64,000 nucleotides of DNA from Amycolatopsis mongoliensis (GTDB lineage Bacteria > Actinomycetota > Actinomycetes > Mycobacteriales > Pseudonocardiaceae): NCBI RefSeq assembly GCF_030285665.1, contig NZ_CP127295.1:2170001-2234000 (forward strand), read 5' to 3'. A program made the position numbers and the translations under genes. Under the pieces are notes generated by a model, which saw only the letters and a list, made by a program, of their open reading frames with translations, was not told the origin of the DNA and ran no database searches. Positions within the stretch are counted from its first letter, which is position 1. Each line of letters begins with the position of its first letter. Shown here in pieces: positions 8,393 to 17,243 of this stretch.

Positions 8393-9904
8393 TCAGCCCA
8401 GCTCGGCGAGCGCCTCGAGATAGCCGTCGGCGTCGTATTCGAGCGTTTCGGAGTCCAGCAGACTGCCTTCCAGCGCGTCGATCAGCTGCTCGAAGACCTC
8501 GTCGCGGTCGAGTTCGCCTTCCTGCAGGCGCTGCACGGCCTGCCAGGCTTCGGCGGGCTCGTCGTCCCACAGCTGGTCGACGATCGTCGCGCGCAGCACC
8601 AGCCGCTGCTCTTCCTCGTCCTCGTCGGCCTCGGCGATGACCAGCGCCCGGCGCTGTTCGGGGTCGGTGGGGTCGAGGTCGACCTCTTCGTCCTCGATCT
8701 CCGTGGTCAGCGACGGCACCGCGAACATCCGGCGTTCCAGCGCGTCCGCCAGCTCGGTCGGTGACAGGTCGCCGACGTCGCCGAAGTAGCGCTCCAGCGG
8801 GGAGTCGTCCTCGTCGGCGTACTCGCTCAGGTAGTCGGCGACGGCCTCGTCGAGGGCGGCGATCGCGGTCTCGGTCAGCCCGGCCCGCTCCGCCGTCCAC
8901 TGCACCCAGGCCAGCACGACCGGCTCCACGGCCTCTTCGTGCTCGGCGTCGAGCTCGAACTCCTCGCCGAGCAGCCCTTCGAGGAACCGCGCGATCTTCT
9001 CCGGGCCGACGCGCAACGGGTTCGCGGGGTCGGTCACCAGGCCGTGCTCCAGCAGCAGGCGCCCGATCGCGCGGGCGGCGTCGGCGTCTTCCCCGCTCGC
9101 CGCGACGAACTGCTCGACGACGGCGGCCCGCTCGGTCTCGGACCACTCGGCGACCTCGGGGACGAGCGCGGGCTCCGGCAGCGCGCGCGACCACGTCAGC
9201 GCGACCGCGTGGAAGCGGGCGTAGTCCTCGCTGACGTCGGCCTCGTCGAGGTGGTCGGTCACGGCGAGGCCGTCCGAGAGCAGGCGGTGGGCCTCGGCGG
9301 GGGCGACGGCCTCCAGCACGACCAGCTCCGGGTCGGCGTCGGCCTGTGCCCGCATCTCGGCGAGGACCTCTCCGGGCTGCTCGATCACGACGAGGTCCCG
9401 CACCCGGCCGCCCTCGGTGAAGTCGAGCAGCGCGAGCAGGCCGTGCGCCTGGTCGCCGTGGGTGAAGGTGCAGAGCAGGGAGGATTCGTCGCCGTAGACA
9501 TCGCCGGTCCGCCAGCACTCGCCGGCGGTGACCTGGCCCAGATCCGCGGCCCAGGCCGGCGCGGGGATGCCACGGCCGAGGACGACCTGCAGCCCGTCTT
9601 CGGCGGCCTTGCGCTCGACGTCGGTCTCCGCGACGACCTTCAGCGCGGCCAGCAGCGCGGCGGCGCCGGGAGTGATCTTGCGCTGCGCGAAGGCGATCAG
9701 CTCGAGGCCGAGCGGCTCGTCGCCGTCTTCGAGCGGCACGTCGTGGAACTGGCCGAGGACCTCGGAGGCGAGCAGCTCGACGTCCACCGGCGCGGGGTCG
9801 GCGCCCAGCGCCGAAAAGTCGTTCAGGATGTCCTTGAACAAGCCGGTCACGCTGTGGGTGACGGGCTGCGGTGCCTTCTTGCGGGCGCGACTCACCGGGC
9901 TCAT
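8393..9904 (-). CDS. Conserved acidic actinobacterial protein, unknown function
   Basis: A 503-aa, strongly acidic, mostly helical cytoplasmic protein with no signal peptide or membrane segment. The N-terminus is short and basic (SRARKKAPQP) and is followed by Asp/Glu-rich helical stretches. I recognise no catalytic motif. The composition and size resemble large conserved hypothetical proteins of Pseudonocardiaceae. It ends one base from the stop of the small membrane protein on the other strand, and two hairpins lie just upstream of its start. Confidence 0.78.
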   Translation of the reverse strand: MSPVSRARKKAPQPVTHSVTGLFKDILNDFSALGADPAPVDVELLASEVLGQFHDVPLEDGDEPLGLELIAFAQRKITPGAAALLAALKVVAETDVERKAAEDGLQVVLGRGIPAPAWAADLGQVTAGECWRTGDVYGDESSLLCTFTHGDQAHGLLALLDFTEGGRVRDLVVIEQPGEVLAEMRAQADADPELVVLEAVAPAEAHRLLSDGLAVTDHLDEADVSEDYARFHAVALTWSRALPEPALVPEVAEWSETERAAVVEQFVAASGEDADAARAIGRLLLEHGLVTDPANPLRVGPEKIARFLEGLLGEEFELDAEHEEAVEPVVLAWVQWTAERAGLTETAIAALDEAVADYLSEYADEDDSPLERYFGDVGDLSPTELADALERRMFAVPSLTTEIEDEEVDLDPTDPEQRRALVIAEADEDEEEQRLVLRATIVDQLWDDEPAEAWQAVQRLQEGELDRDEVFEQLIDALEGSLLDSETLEYDADGYLEALAELG

Positions 9905-9930
9905 GGCCCCATGCTTTCACGCGCGCTTTC

Positions 9931-9975
9931 GGGGGCTCCGGGTGGCGGAGCCCCCGGCCCGGGGCGAAGCCCCGG
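9931..9975. repeat. Two tandem GC hairpins
   Basis: A perfect 10-bp stem (9931-9940 with 9946-9955, 5-nt loop) is followed by a second 7-bp stem (9959-9965 with 9969-9975, GAA loop). They lie between two minus-strand genes. They could terminate the upstream gene or be a REP-like element. There is no T-run, so an intrinsic terminator is not assured. Confidence 0.55.
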
Positions 9976-10147
9976 ATGTCTCAGAGCTGGTCGCGGTGGC
10001 CCTGGCGCGGGTCCCGCCGCGTGCTCGACGGGGAGGCGCCGAGCCGGACGGCGGAACAGGGCCACCGCGACATCGCTGGCCAGAGCGGGCAACCGCCTTG
10101 GCGGAACTTCGATGTCCCGGTGCACGTGAAACACCGGTTCACCCCGG

Positions 10148-11473
10148 TCAACGAGGTGCGCGCGGCGAAGTTACGGCTTTCGGCAAAGCAATGCGCGCGG
10201 CGCGGATTTCCGTGACCAGCCGGGTTTTCCGGCGGTGGGTTTCCACCAGGGCGCCGAGGTAAGCGGTGAATTCGTCCGGGGTTCCGGCACGCTTGTGCAA
10301 GGTGCGCAACAGCTTCAGGCGACGCGCGGCTTCGCGGTAGGCCTGCGGGTCCTTGCGCTCGATGAGCTCGTCGACGTGCTCGCGGAAGACCGGGATCGTC
10401 TCGGCCGGGTGCTCCGCGGCGCGCTGTTCGGCCAGTTCGAGCTTCAGCTCCGGCGACGCCCCGAACCGCACGCACGCGCGCCAGGCCTCGTCGGGACGGC
10501 CGTCGTCGAGCAGGACGCGGGCCAGCTCGTCGGCGTGCCCGGCGTCCTCGGCCGCCAGCTCGCGCAGGCGGGCCAGCGCGGCCCGGCGCTGCGTCGTCCA
10601 CTTCCCGTCGGCCGTCGCGGCTTCACGCAGTGCGGCGAACGTCTCACGGTCCGGGTGCGCGTCGAAGTCCTTGCGGCGGCGCGAGGTTTCGTCTTCGGGT
10701 TCGGGCGGCTTCGGGTTCTTGTCGTGGGTGAGCGCGCGGGCGGCGTGCGCGATGGCCTCGCTGTGCCGCCCGGCGGCCCGCAGCACCCGGACGATCTTGA
10801 GGCTGACGTCGCGCCGCGGCGGCTTGGCGGACAGGATCGCGACCAGCTCGTCGACGTCGCCGAGGACCTCGGCCAGCTGTTCCCGCAGCCGTTCGGCCAC
10901 GTCGCGGCGGTGCCCCGGCCCGCTCGCCGTCAGCACGTCGTCCACAGTGGACTTGATCCGGCGCAGGCCGGGTTCGCCCAGCGCCGTCGCGAAGTCGGCG
11001 AGGTCGATCGACGGGCGGCCCGGGCCGTCGAATTCCACTTCGAGGATCCAGTCGGCCAGCTTCTCCGGGTCCGGCGGCCGGGCGGCGCACGCGCGGGCGT
11101 ACAGCTCCACGGCGCGGTCCAGCCGGTCGCCGAGGTCGCCGGCGTGGTCGCCGGAAAGTTCGAGCACCTCGCTGATGTCGTCGACCGTGCGGCGGGCCAG
11201 CGGGGCCAGGTCGGCGCGGCTGCCGGCGTCGAGCATCCGCTGCAGCGTGTCGAGGACCGCCCCGACCTTCGCGGTGTACTCGCCGTTCCCGTCGGTCACC
11301 GCCGTGTCGAGCAGCCGGTGCGCCTCACTGACGTCACCGGATTGGGTGGCGGCACGCAGTTCGAGTGAATGCCGCAACTCAGGGTCACGCTCGGCCTGGG
11401 CGTGCACCAGGTCCGCCAGCGTCTCCGCGTCCAAAGTGCGCAGGAAGGGGCGAAGATCCGAGTGGGGACTCAC
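10148..11473 (-). CDS. Helical-repeat protein of unknown function
   Basis: A 441-aa soluble, Ala/Arg/Glu-rich, almost all-helical protein. Repeated A-x3-A helices such as EAIAHAARAL and EAARRLKLLR suggest TPR-like or SWIM-protein-C-terminal-like repeats. It begins MSPHSDLRPFLRTL, with no signal or transmembrane segment. I do not recognise a catalytic site. One copy of the 13-bp palindrome described elsewhere lies inside it (10940-10952), encoding STVD. Confidence 0.75.
   Translation of the reverse strand: MSPHSDLRPFLRTLDAETLADLVHAQAERDPELRHSLELRAATQSGDVSEAHRLLDTAVTDGNGEYTAKVGAVLDTLQRMLDAGSRADLAPLARRTVDDISEVLELSGDHAGDLGDRLDRAVELYARACAARPPDPEKLADWILEVEFDGPGRPSIDLADFATALGEPGLRRIKSTVDDVLTASGPGHRRDVAERLREQLAEVLGDVDELVAILSAKPPRRDVSLKIVRVLRAAGRHSEAIAHAARALTHDKNPKPPEPEDETSRRRKDFDAHPDRETFAALREAATADGKWTTQRRAALARLRELAAEDAGHADELARVLLDDGRPDEAWRACVRFGASPELKLELAEQRAAEHPAETIPVFREHVDELIERKDPQAYREAARRLKLLRTLHKRAGTPDEFTAYLGALVETHRRKTRLVTEIRAARIALPKAVTSPRAPR
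10940..10952. repeat. 13-bp palindrome, copy 1
   Basis: GTCCACAGTGGAC, a 6-bp inverted repeat around one base. It is inside the 441-aa helical protein gene and reads Ser-Thr-Val-Asp in frame. Confidence 0.7.
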
Positions 11474-11561
11474 GCGGACCAGTCTGCCCCAGCTCGGCCA
11501 GTACGCGTGTGGGCCAACCGCGTGCTCTTTTCGGCGTAATCCGTGACTTTGCGTGAGGACT

Positions 11562-12482
11562 TCATCGGCGTCGCAAGTCGTCGAGCACGGCTTTCATCGG
11601 CCAGGGTTCCGGGACGCGCGGCCGTCGTGACCGTGCGTGCCGGGGTCGCGGGATCGCGGCCTGCATCGTCGGCACCATGATCGGCACGACCGGCACCGGC
11701 ACCCGCGCGACGAGCCGGCGCACGACGACGAGCAGGAGTGCGGCGCCCAACAGCAGGGCCGCGCTCGCGGCGATCGCGGCGGCGAGCGTGCGGCGACCGT
11801 CGTCGAGGGTGAGCTGCACGGCGTACTGGCTCTGTTGCGAATACAGGAGACCGAGCTGCTGGGAGACGGTGTAGGCGGCGCTGCGCCACGTGGACTCGGG
11901 GATGGGTAGGGGTTCGGCGGCCGCGAAAGCGTCCTCGGCGGCGGCGAGCCTGCTCCAATCGGCGCTGCGGGTGAGCGACTCGTACGCGATACGGCCACTT
12001 TCGGTGAGCTGCGGGGCGATCCGGTCCAGTTCGGCCCGGTAGGCGGCCACGGCCTCGGTGAACGGCCGCCGCGTGACGCCGTCGATCCCCGCCAGGGCGA
12101 GGGAATCGGAGCGATCCATGCCTTCGGCGACGGAAAGCAGCTCGACGGCGGTGGTCTGCTGGTACGCGGATTCGGCGTCGGGCGCGTGGCGGGCGTACTC
12201 GCGCAAGCCGGCGATGGCGGTGTCGATCCGCTGGGTGAAATTCGCGTACGCGGCGGTCCGTTGGTCGGGCGCCGACATCGCTTCGCTGCGCTGGCCCTGC
12301 AGGTCGACCACGGCGCGCGCGGTCCGGCCTGCGGCCTCCGCCATGTCCATGGCGCCGTCGCGCGTCCGGTTCGCTTGGTGGACCAGCAAGAAAGCGATCA
12401 CGAGAGCCACGACGACGAGCGCACCGCCGGGCACGAACGCGATGCACAGCATGCGGCCGCGGACGGATCGCAGGTACTTCAA
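11562..12482 (-). CDS. NIT-type sensor membrane protein lacking a kinase
   Basis: A 306-aa protein with transmembrane helix 1 at about 15-35, a helical extracytoplasmic region at about 36-235 (AVVDLQGQRSEAM, AAYANFTQRIDTAI) and transmembrane helix 2 at about 240-260, then a short Pro/Arg-rich cytoplasmic tail. The extracytoplasmic part resembles the nitrate/nitrite-sensing (NIT) domain of actinobacterial sensor kinases. HAMP, H-box and ATPase domains are absent; the protein ends about 45 residues after transmembrane helix 2. The TTG start (12482) has a GGAAAGGA ribosome-binding site. It could be a truncated kinase or a stand-alone sensor. Confidence 0.72.
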   Translation of the reverse strand: MKYLRSVRGRMLCIAFVPGGALVVVALVIAFLLVHQANRTRDGAMDMAEAAGRTARAVVDLQGQRSEAMSAPDQRTAAYANFTQRIDTAIAGLREYARHAPDAESAYQQTTAVELLSVAEGMDRSDSLALAGIDGVTRRPFTEAVAAYRAELDRIAPQLTESGRIAYESLTRSADWSRLAAAEDAFAAAEPLPIPESTWRSAAYTVSQQLGLLYSQQSQYAVQLTLDDGRRTLAAAIAASAALLLGAALLLVVVRRLVARVPVPVVPIMVPTMQAAIPRPRHARSRRPRVPEPWPMKAVLDDLRRR

Positions 12483-12591
12483 GACGTTCCTTTCCGTGCT
12501 TCAAGCCCCGCAAGCATCCCGACGAAGTTCAACCTATTGAGTGAGAGATTCACCGGTCAACGGCAGTCCGCCATACGGGCGTTAGCGCACC

Positions 12592-12933
12592 GTGACCACC
12601 GAGGACAATCACCGGGTGACCTTCGACGACGTGACCCAGCGCCTCCGCGGCTTCGCGGCGGCCCGCGCCTGGGAGCCGTACCACACCCCGAAGAACCTCG
12701 TGATGGCGTTGTCCGGCGAGGTCGGCGAGCTGACCTCGCTGTTCCAGTGGCTGACGCCGGAGGAGTCGGACGCGTGGCGTGAGGATCCGGCGCTCGAAGC
12801 GAACGTCCTGGACGAGATCGCGGACGTCACCCTGTACCTGCTCCAGCTGGCGGACCGCCTGGGCGTGGACCTGACGGCCGCGGCCCACGCGAAGATCGAC
12901 CGCAACGAGGTCCGGTTCCCGCCGCCGGGCTGA
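12592..12933 (+). CDS. MazG-like nucleotide pyrophosphohydrolase
   Basis: A 113-aa all-alpha NTP pyrophosphohydrolase of the MazG/dCTPase type, hydrolysing (d)NTPs to NMP and pyrophosphate and so acting in nucleotide-pool cleaning. The metal-binding motifs are visible: EVGE (ExxE) near residue 43 and DEIAD (ExxD) near residue 82. Length is normal for single-domain members. GTG start. Convergent with the DUF3024-like gene, with one base between stops. Confidence 0.92.
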   Translation: MTTEDNHRVTFDDVTQRLRGFAAARAWEPYHTPKNLVMALSGEVGELTSLFQWLTPEESDAWREDPALEANVLDEIADVTLYLLQLADRLGVDLTAAAHAKIDRNEVRFPPPG

Positions 12934-12934
12934 C

Positions 12935-13228
12935 TCAGATCTCGGCCAGCAACGGCGGCGGCGTGCTGGCGACGGGCCCGTCCGGATCGGCCAGCCACCC
13001 GCCGTCGCCATCGGACCGCAGCATCGACCAGATCCCGAACTCGTCGAGGTGCAGCCGGGCGATCTCCCGTTCGGTCCACTCCGGATCGCCGGCCCGCCAC
13101 TCGACGATCGCGACCGTCCGGCCGAGCGTCCGGCACTCGACCCGCAGACGGTCCTTGAGGTCCTCGGGAACCCGCTGGGCGCACCACCGTTCGATCTGGC
13201 GCATCGCGAGTTCCGGAATCACGGTCAT
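12935..13228 (-). CDS. DUF3024-like small protein
   Basis: About 97 aa. The sequence pattern IPELAMRQIERWCAQRVP followed by an E-W-R beta hairpin (AIVEWRAG) and REIARL fits the DUF3024 family (cytoplasmic, function unknown). I choose ATG 13228; an in-frame GTG at 13246 would add six residues. The gene lies between the MazG-like gene and a P-loop kinase. Confidence 0.75.
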   Translation of the reverse strand: MTVIPELAMRQIERWCAQRVPEDLKDRLRVECRTLGRTVAIVEWRAGDPEWTEREIARLHLDEFGIWSMLRSDGDGGWLADPDGPVASTPPPLLAEI

Positions 13229-13251
13229 GCGTCCAGTGAACCGCACGCCGG

Positions 13252-13812
13252 TCAGGCGCTCCGAACCCCGTCGAGCAGCGCGACGACGTCCGCGTAGGTC
13301 TGGCCGGGTGCGCGCCTGTCGGTCGGCACGACGACGCAGTCCGGCCGCTGCGGGAGGTAGGCGGTGAGCTGGTCGTGGATCCGCTCGACCACGGCAGTGC
13401 CGCCGCGTTCGTTGAGGACGTGGTCGATCCCCTTGGTGACGGCGTCACCGTCCGCGGCGCGATCGGCGAACCGGGCTGCGGCGACGGACTTGCCCGCGGT
13501 CAGCAGGATTTCCCGGTACTCGGCGTCGCAGCGTTTCGCGGCGTCTTCGAAGGCCTGGATGTCGACCACGCGGGTGGCGAGCTGCGGCATGACGACGTCG
13601 TGCCCGCTCCGCAGGTGCGTCTCGGCCATGGCGAGGGTGAGCAGCTGGGCGGCTTTGAAGGTCTGGAAGAAGGTGTCCCGCCAGCCGCCGATGAGACAGA
13701 CGACCCGGTCGGTGTCGAGGTTGAGCACCCCCGGATGCCGCTCGGCGTAGGTCCGCGCGATCGTCGACTTCCCGATCCCGGACGGCCCGTTCAAGTGGAT
13801 CAGTCTCGGCAC
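13252..13812 (-). CDS. P-loop AAA/kinase-like NTPase
   Basis: A 186-aa P-loop protein of the small kinase (AAA_33/Zeta-like) type. Walker A is LNGPSGIGKST at residues 7-17, followed by an LDTD motif (about 32-35). The C-terminal half contains an Arg-rich lid region. Such proteins usually phosphorylate a small substrate, often a nucleotide, sugar or antibiotic; the target is unknown. No membrane segment or signal. Confidence 0.85.
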   Translation of the reverse strand: MPRLIHLNGPSGIGKSTIARTYAERHPGVLNLDTDRVVCLIGGWRDTFFQTFKAAQLLTLAMAETHLRSGHDVVMPQLATRVVDIQAFEDAAKRCDAEYREILLTAGKSVAAARFADRAADGDAVTKGIDHVLNERGGTAVVERIHDQLTAYLPQRPDCVVVPTDRRAPGQTYADVVALLDGVRSA

Positions 13813-13837
13813 CGGTCCGACGGTACCGAAACCCCGG

Positions 13838-15343
13838 TCACCGCGGCGCCGGCTCGGCGAGCCACCACCCGCCGAGCAGCGCGCCGACGCCCAGGACCGC
13901 CAGGAAGATCCCCGCCGCCAGCGGGGTGCCGCCGAACATCGCGAGCACGACGATGAACATCAGCAGCAGGCCGACAGCCATCAGGATCCGGCCGCCGAGC
14001 ACCTTCGGCGTGCGTGCCGGTGCAACGACGGCCGACTGCGGCGATGGCCTGGGCAGCGGCGCCGCAGGACGAGGAACAGCAGGAGTGACGACCGGCCGCG
14101 TCACCGGTGGGCGTTCGACGGAGCGTTCAACGCTCGGCGCAGCCTCGAAGCCCAGTGCGACCGGCGCCGTATCGATGGCGAGGACCATGGCACCGTGCTC
14201 TGCCGCTCGTGCCAACCTCGGTTCCTGCGCCGAAACCGTGTCGTCCCGAACGAGGTGCGTCACGGTAGAAGTCAGCTTCTTGGCGAGCTGCACGCCTTCC
14301 GAGAGCACACGAGCGCGAAACCGGTCCGCTGCCACGGTGGTACCGAGCACAAGGACCCGCGTCGGCCTGTCCCCACCTGTGGACCGCAGGTCCGAGACGA
14401 GCTCGGCCACACCGAGCGCGGTCGCCACCTGGTGGAGTTCACGAGCTTCGGCGGTAGTCACGACCCCGTCCCCCTCGGCGACCTCACGCAGTGCGGCCAC
14501 GAACTGCTCGTGAGCTGCGCGTACCTGCGCATCGGGAAGCCCCGCCTCGGTCGCCAGAGCGGCCAGTGCCCATACCTCGTCGTGCGTCAGGTGCGCATCG
14601 GCAACGGCTCCGGCGAGCAGATCCAAGTAGGCGTACGCGGTCACCGGATCTCCGGCGGACGCGCCGATCGTGATCCGCTCGACCACGCCGGACATCCAGC
14701 CCAGGTCGGCCGACGGCTCGCTCGGGCGCGACCGGAGGCCGGCGGAAGCCGCATACCTCGGCAGTGTCGGGAACGCGGGCCTCACCGCAAACGTCAGGCC
14801 ATGCCGACCGAAAAGCGTGACCGCCAGCTGCGCGGCGGTACGCGCGCCGGTCAGCGCCGGCTGCGCTGGTGTGCCCGGTACACCGAAGGCGTGGGCCACC
14901 GTAGCGAGCCGGTAGTTCGGCAAGGCGATGACGGCCTGTGCCGCGGCGAGCGTGCACGCGCCGGGCGAAGCCGGGACCCGAACTCCGAGGCGGGCGGCTT
15001 CCGCGTTGAGGAAGCTCGCCACAAAGGGCAGGTTGTGCGCCACAACCACGCTGCCGGCACACAGATCCAGCAGCGGCCCGAGGACCGCACCGAACGGCGG
15101 CGCGCCGGTGAGTTCCTCCCGCGTGATGCCGTGCACGAAAGCCGACCCCGGCGACACCGCACGACCGGGATCGACCAGCGTCGTGAACTCTCCGGCGACA
15201 GCACCGTCCGACCGGACACGCACCGCGGCGAGTTCCACGATGTGCCCCGGACGCAGACCTGTCGTCCGAATTTCGACAGCGGTGAAGTCGAATCCGAGCG
15301 CGGGACAGCCGCTGGGCCCGGACAGCGGAAGAGATTCGATCAC
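13838..15343 (-). CDS. Degenerate DnaQ-type exonuclease/TerB-like/BRCT membrane protein
   Basis: A 501-aa multidomain protein. Residues 1-180 have the DEDDh exonuclease layout (GHIVELAAVRV, FVHGITREEL, VVVAHNLPF), but the metal ligands are replaced. The DxETTG site reads EIRTTG, HNxxFD reads HNLPFV, and the HxAxxDA site reads QPALTGA. Residues of about 215-305 are helical and resemble a TerB fold. Residues of about 325-395 (RVLVLGTTVAADRF, VTHLVRDD) resemble a BRCT domain. After a Pro-rich linker, two transmembrane helices (about 450-495) anchor it. It probably binds DNA or protein rather than cutting. GTG start. Confidence 0.8.
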   Translation of the reverse strand: MIESLPLSGPSGCPALGFDFTAVEIRTTGLRPGHIVELAAVRVRSDGAVAGEFTTLVDPGRAVSPGSAFVHGITREELTGAPPFGAVLGPLLDLCAGSVVVAHNLPFVASFLNAEAARLGVRVPASPGACTLAAAQAVIALPNYRLATVAHAFGVPGTPAQPALTGARTAAQLAVTLFGRHGLTFAVRPAFPTLPRYAASAGLRSRPSEPSADLGWMSGVVERITIGASAGDPVTAYAYLDLLAGAVADAHLTHDEVWALAALATEAGLPDAQVRAAHEQFVAALREVAEGDGVVTTAEARELHQVATALGVAELVSDLRSTGGDRPTRVLVLGTTVAADRFRARVLSEGVQLAKKLTSTVTHLVRDDTVSAQEPRLARAAEHGAMVLAIDTAPVALGFEAAPSVERSVERPPVTRPVVTPAVPRPAAPLPRPSPQSAVVAPARTPKVLGGRILMAVGLLLMFIVVLAMFGGTPLAAGIFLAVLGVGALLGGWWLAEPAPR

Positions 15344-15437
15344 GTCCAGAAGATCGCGCGACCGGACAACCGCGTCACAGATTTTCGGGAACGACCGAGG
15401 ATCCGTGACCAGATCGTGACAGAAATATTCCTTCCAA

Positions 15438-15474
15438 TAACGGATGATGGTCCGTTACGCGCCCGGGCGTAACG
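15438..15474. promoter_or_regulatory. Overlapping inverted repeats upstream of the SNase/excalibur gene
   Basis: TAACGGA (15438-15444) pairs with TCCGTTA (15451-15457). The overlapping CGTTACGC (15453-15460) pairs with GCGTAACG (15467-15474). The three TAACG half-sites about 60-100 bp before the start codon look like a repressor operator. Confidence 0.5.
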
Positions 15475-15534
15475 TCGGCCGATGTTCTCACGAATCCAGG
15501 GTCGGCACGTCGCGTCAAGGAACGAGGAATCTCG

Positions 15535-16335
15535 ATGCATCCGTCCGACCAGGGGCAGTCGCGCGCGAAGAGGCGCTTTCCGAACTGGCTCAAGATCATA
15601 TTGGCAGTATTTGCCGTCTTGTTCCTTCTCGGCGCGATTTTCGGGAAGGCTCCAGAGGAGCACCCCACTGCGGCGCCAGCCGCACCCACGAGCGACAGCA
15701 CCACCACGACCACCACGCCCGCCCCGGTCACCTATACCGTCGCGAGCGTGACGGACGCCGCGAACTTCGACGTCGTGGCCAATGACGGAAAGCGCCGGAC
15801 GGTGCACGTCCAAGACGTCACCACAACCGGGGCGGCCGGCGACTGCTTCGGCGCGGAAACGGTGGCCTGGGCCGGCACCAAGCTCATCGGCACCGTGGTC
15901 CGACTCGGCGCAGACAGCGCATCCGGCGTCACTGTGGCGCTGGCCGACGGCCAGGACTACGCCACTTTGGCCGTGTCGAACGGATACCTCAAGGCCACCG
16001 GTTCCGCGTTGGCGGCGGCCGAAACGGCCGCCCGTCAGGCCGTGAAGGGGTTCTGGGGCCCGCCGTGCAACGGATCGATCACCCTCGCGGAGCCCGCACC
16101 GCAACCCGATCCTCAACCGACTTCGGCACCGCCCGCACCGGCCACGAAGGCGGCGCCCAAGCCGCCCCGGACGACCGTGGCGGATCCGCCGGCCCCGAAA
16201 CCGGACAAGAGCGTCTACTACAAGAACTGCGCGGAAGCGAAGGCCGCAGGCGTCACACCCATTCACCGGGGGCAGCCGGGATACCGTTCCGGACTCGATC
16301 GTGACGGTGACGGAACGGCCTGCGACAAGGAATGA
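15535..16335 (+). CDS. Membrane-anchored SNase-like protein with excalibur domain
   Basis: A 266-aa protein with a basic N-terminus and a transmembrane anchor (about 18-38), then a Thr-rich linker. A beta-barrel region of about residues 63-150 (VTYTVASVTDAANFDVV, RRTVHVQDV) resembles a staphylococcal-nuclease/thermonuclease-like domain. A long Pro/Ala linker leads to a C-terminal excalibur calcium-binding domain (YKNCAEAKAAGV, LDRDGDGTACD). The DxDxDG loop is intact. The SNase catalytic Arg/Glu residues are not obvious, so nuclease activity is uncertain. It is probably extracellular and wall-facing. Confidence 0.85.
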   Translation: MHPSDQGQSRAKRRFPNWLKIILAVFAVLFLLGAIFGKAPEEHPTAAPAAPTSDSTTTTTTPAPVTYTVASVTDAANFDVVANDGKRRTVHVQDVTTTGAAGDCFGAETVAWAGTKLIGTVVRLGADSASGVTVALADGQDYATLAVSNGYLKATGSALAAAETAARQAVKGFWGPPCNGSITLAEPAPQPDPQPTSAPPAPATKAAPKPPRTTVADPPAPKPDKSVYYKNCAEAKAAGVTPIHRGQPGYRSGLDRDGDGTACDKE

Positions 16336-16382
16336 CCAAAACCGGGGACCCTGCCGGCGCCTGGACGGGCCGGATCCCCGGT

Positions 16383-17243
16383 TCACCGACCACCGGTGGG
16401 GCCCAGCTTCTGTTCCAGATCGTTCAGAATGGCGTGCACCGGCGCCCAGCAGAGCATCACGCTGTCGGCGTCGAACCGCGGCTGTTCGGTCATTTCCTTG
16501 CGCGGGTGAATGAAGTTCCGAAAATCCCGGACGTTATGGGCGAACGCCTTAGCGTCCAGCTGGATCCAGTCCTTGGCGTGCGCGATGTCGATCAGCTGTT
16601 GCAGGGTGGCTCGGTCGTGCCTCCCGCGCTGGTTCCGCTGTTCGGAATCGGCAAAGCCGTTGGCCTTGATCTCGGCATCCCGTTCGGTCAGCACCGTGAG
16701 CAGCAGGCCTTCCACAAAACTGCCGATGCCGATGATCGCCATCGTGTAGGCGCCGCCCACCTCACAGACCTGGGTCTCTTCCACTCGGCGGCTCAGCATT
16801 TCCACCGCACCGGTGTCGTTGATCAACGCATCCAGCCGCTTCCGGAGATCAGGTGGCACGGTGTACCTCGGCTTCTCACCATCCGCGGCGAGCTCCCCAA
16901 GCACCGGACGGCCGGCGACCAACGTGACCACCAAGCCCTCGGCGGCCAGCTTTTCGTTGATCACCACGCGGAACTCGTCGGCGGTCGATGGTCCGTCGTC
17001 GTACTCGATCGGATCGCACACCCGACAGATCAGCCGCTCGATCGCGGGACGGTCGTCACGACGTTCGGTGAGCTGCTCGCGCAACCATGGTATCCGCGGC
17101 GAACCGTCGTACTCGGGCGGTTCCGTCCATCCGGCACCGCGCAGCAGCTCCTCGAGCTGGTACCCCTTCCGCTCGTACGGGCCGCCCATGTCGACGATCA
17201 CCTCGGCCAGCCGGTCAACGGTCCGTGAGTCCAACGGGAACAT
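16383..17243 (-). CDS. HEPN/abortive-infection-like protein of a helicase cassette
   Basis: A 286-aa cytoplasmic protein. The N-terminal 110 residues form a helical domain (DRLAEVIVDMGG, LICRVCDPIEY) like those of abortive-infection family proteins. The C-terminal half (about 150-275) is helical and holds RDFRNFIHP, in which R239...H246 fits the HEPN ribonuclease motif Rx4-6H. The ATG directly abuts the helicase stop (TGAATG), with its ribosome-binding site GAGGAG inside the helicase 3' end, so the two are translationally coupled. I infer an RNase or abortive effector controlled by the helicase-nuclease. Confidence 0.75.
   Translation of the reverse strand: MFPLDSRTVDRLAEVIVDMGGPYERKGYQLEELLRGAGWTEPPEYDGSPRIPWLREQLTERRDDRPAIERLICRVCDPIEYDDGPSTADEFRVVINEKLAAEGLVVTLVAGRPVLGELAADGEKPRYTVPPDLRKRLDALINDTGAVEMLSRRVEETQVCEVGGAYTMAIIGIGSFVEGLLLTVLTERDAEIKANGFADSEQRNQRGRHDRATLQQLIDIAHAKDWIQLDAKAFAHNVRDFRNFIHPRKEMTEQPRFDADSVMLCWAPVHAILNDLEQKLGPTGGR

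Noticed and set aside
9871..10215. 114-aa plus-strand frame in the 240-bp gap
   Set aside because: Crosses the hairpins, runs into the gene on the other strand and has no recognisable feature.
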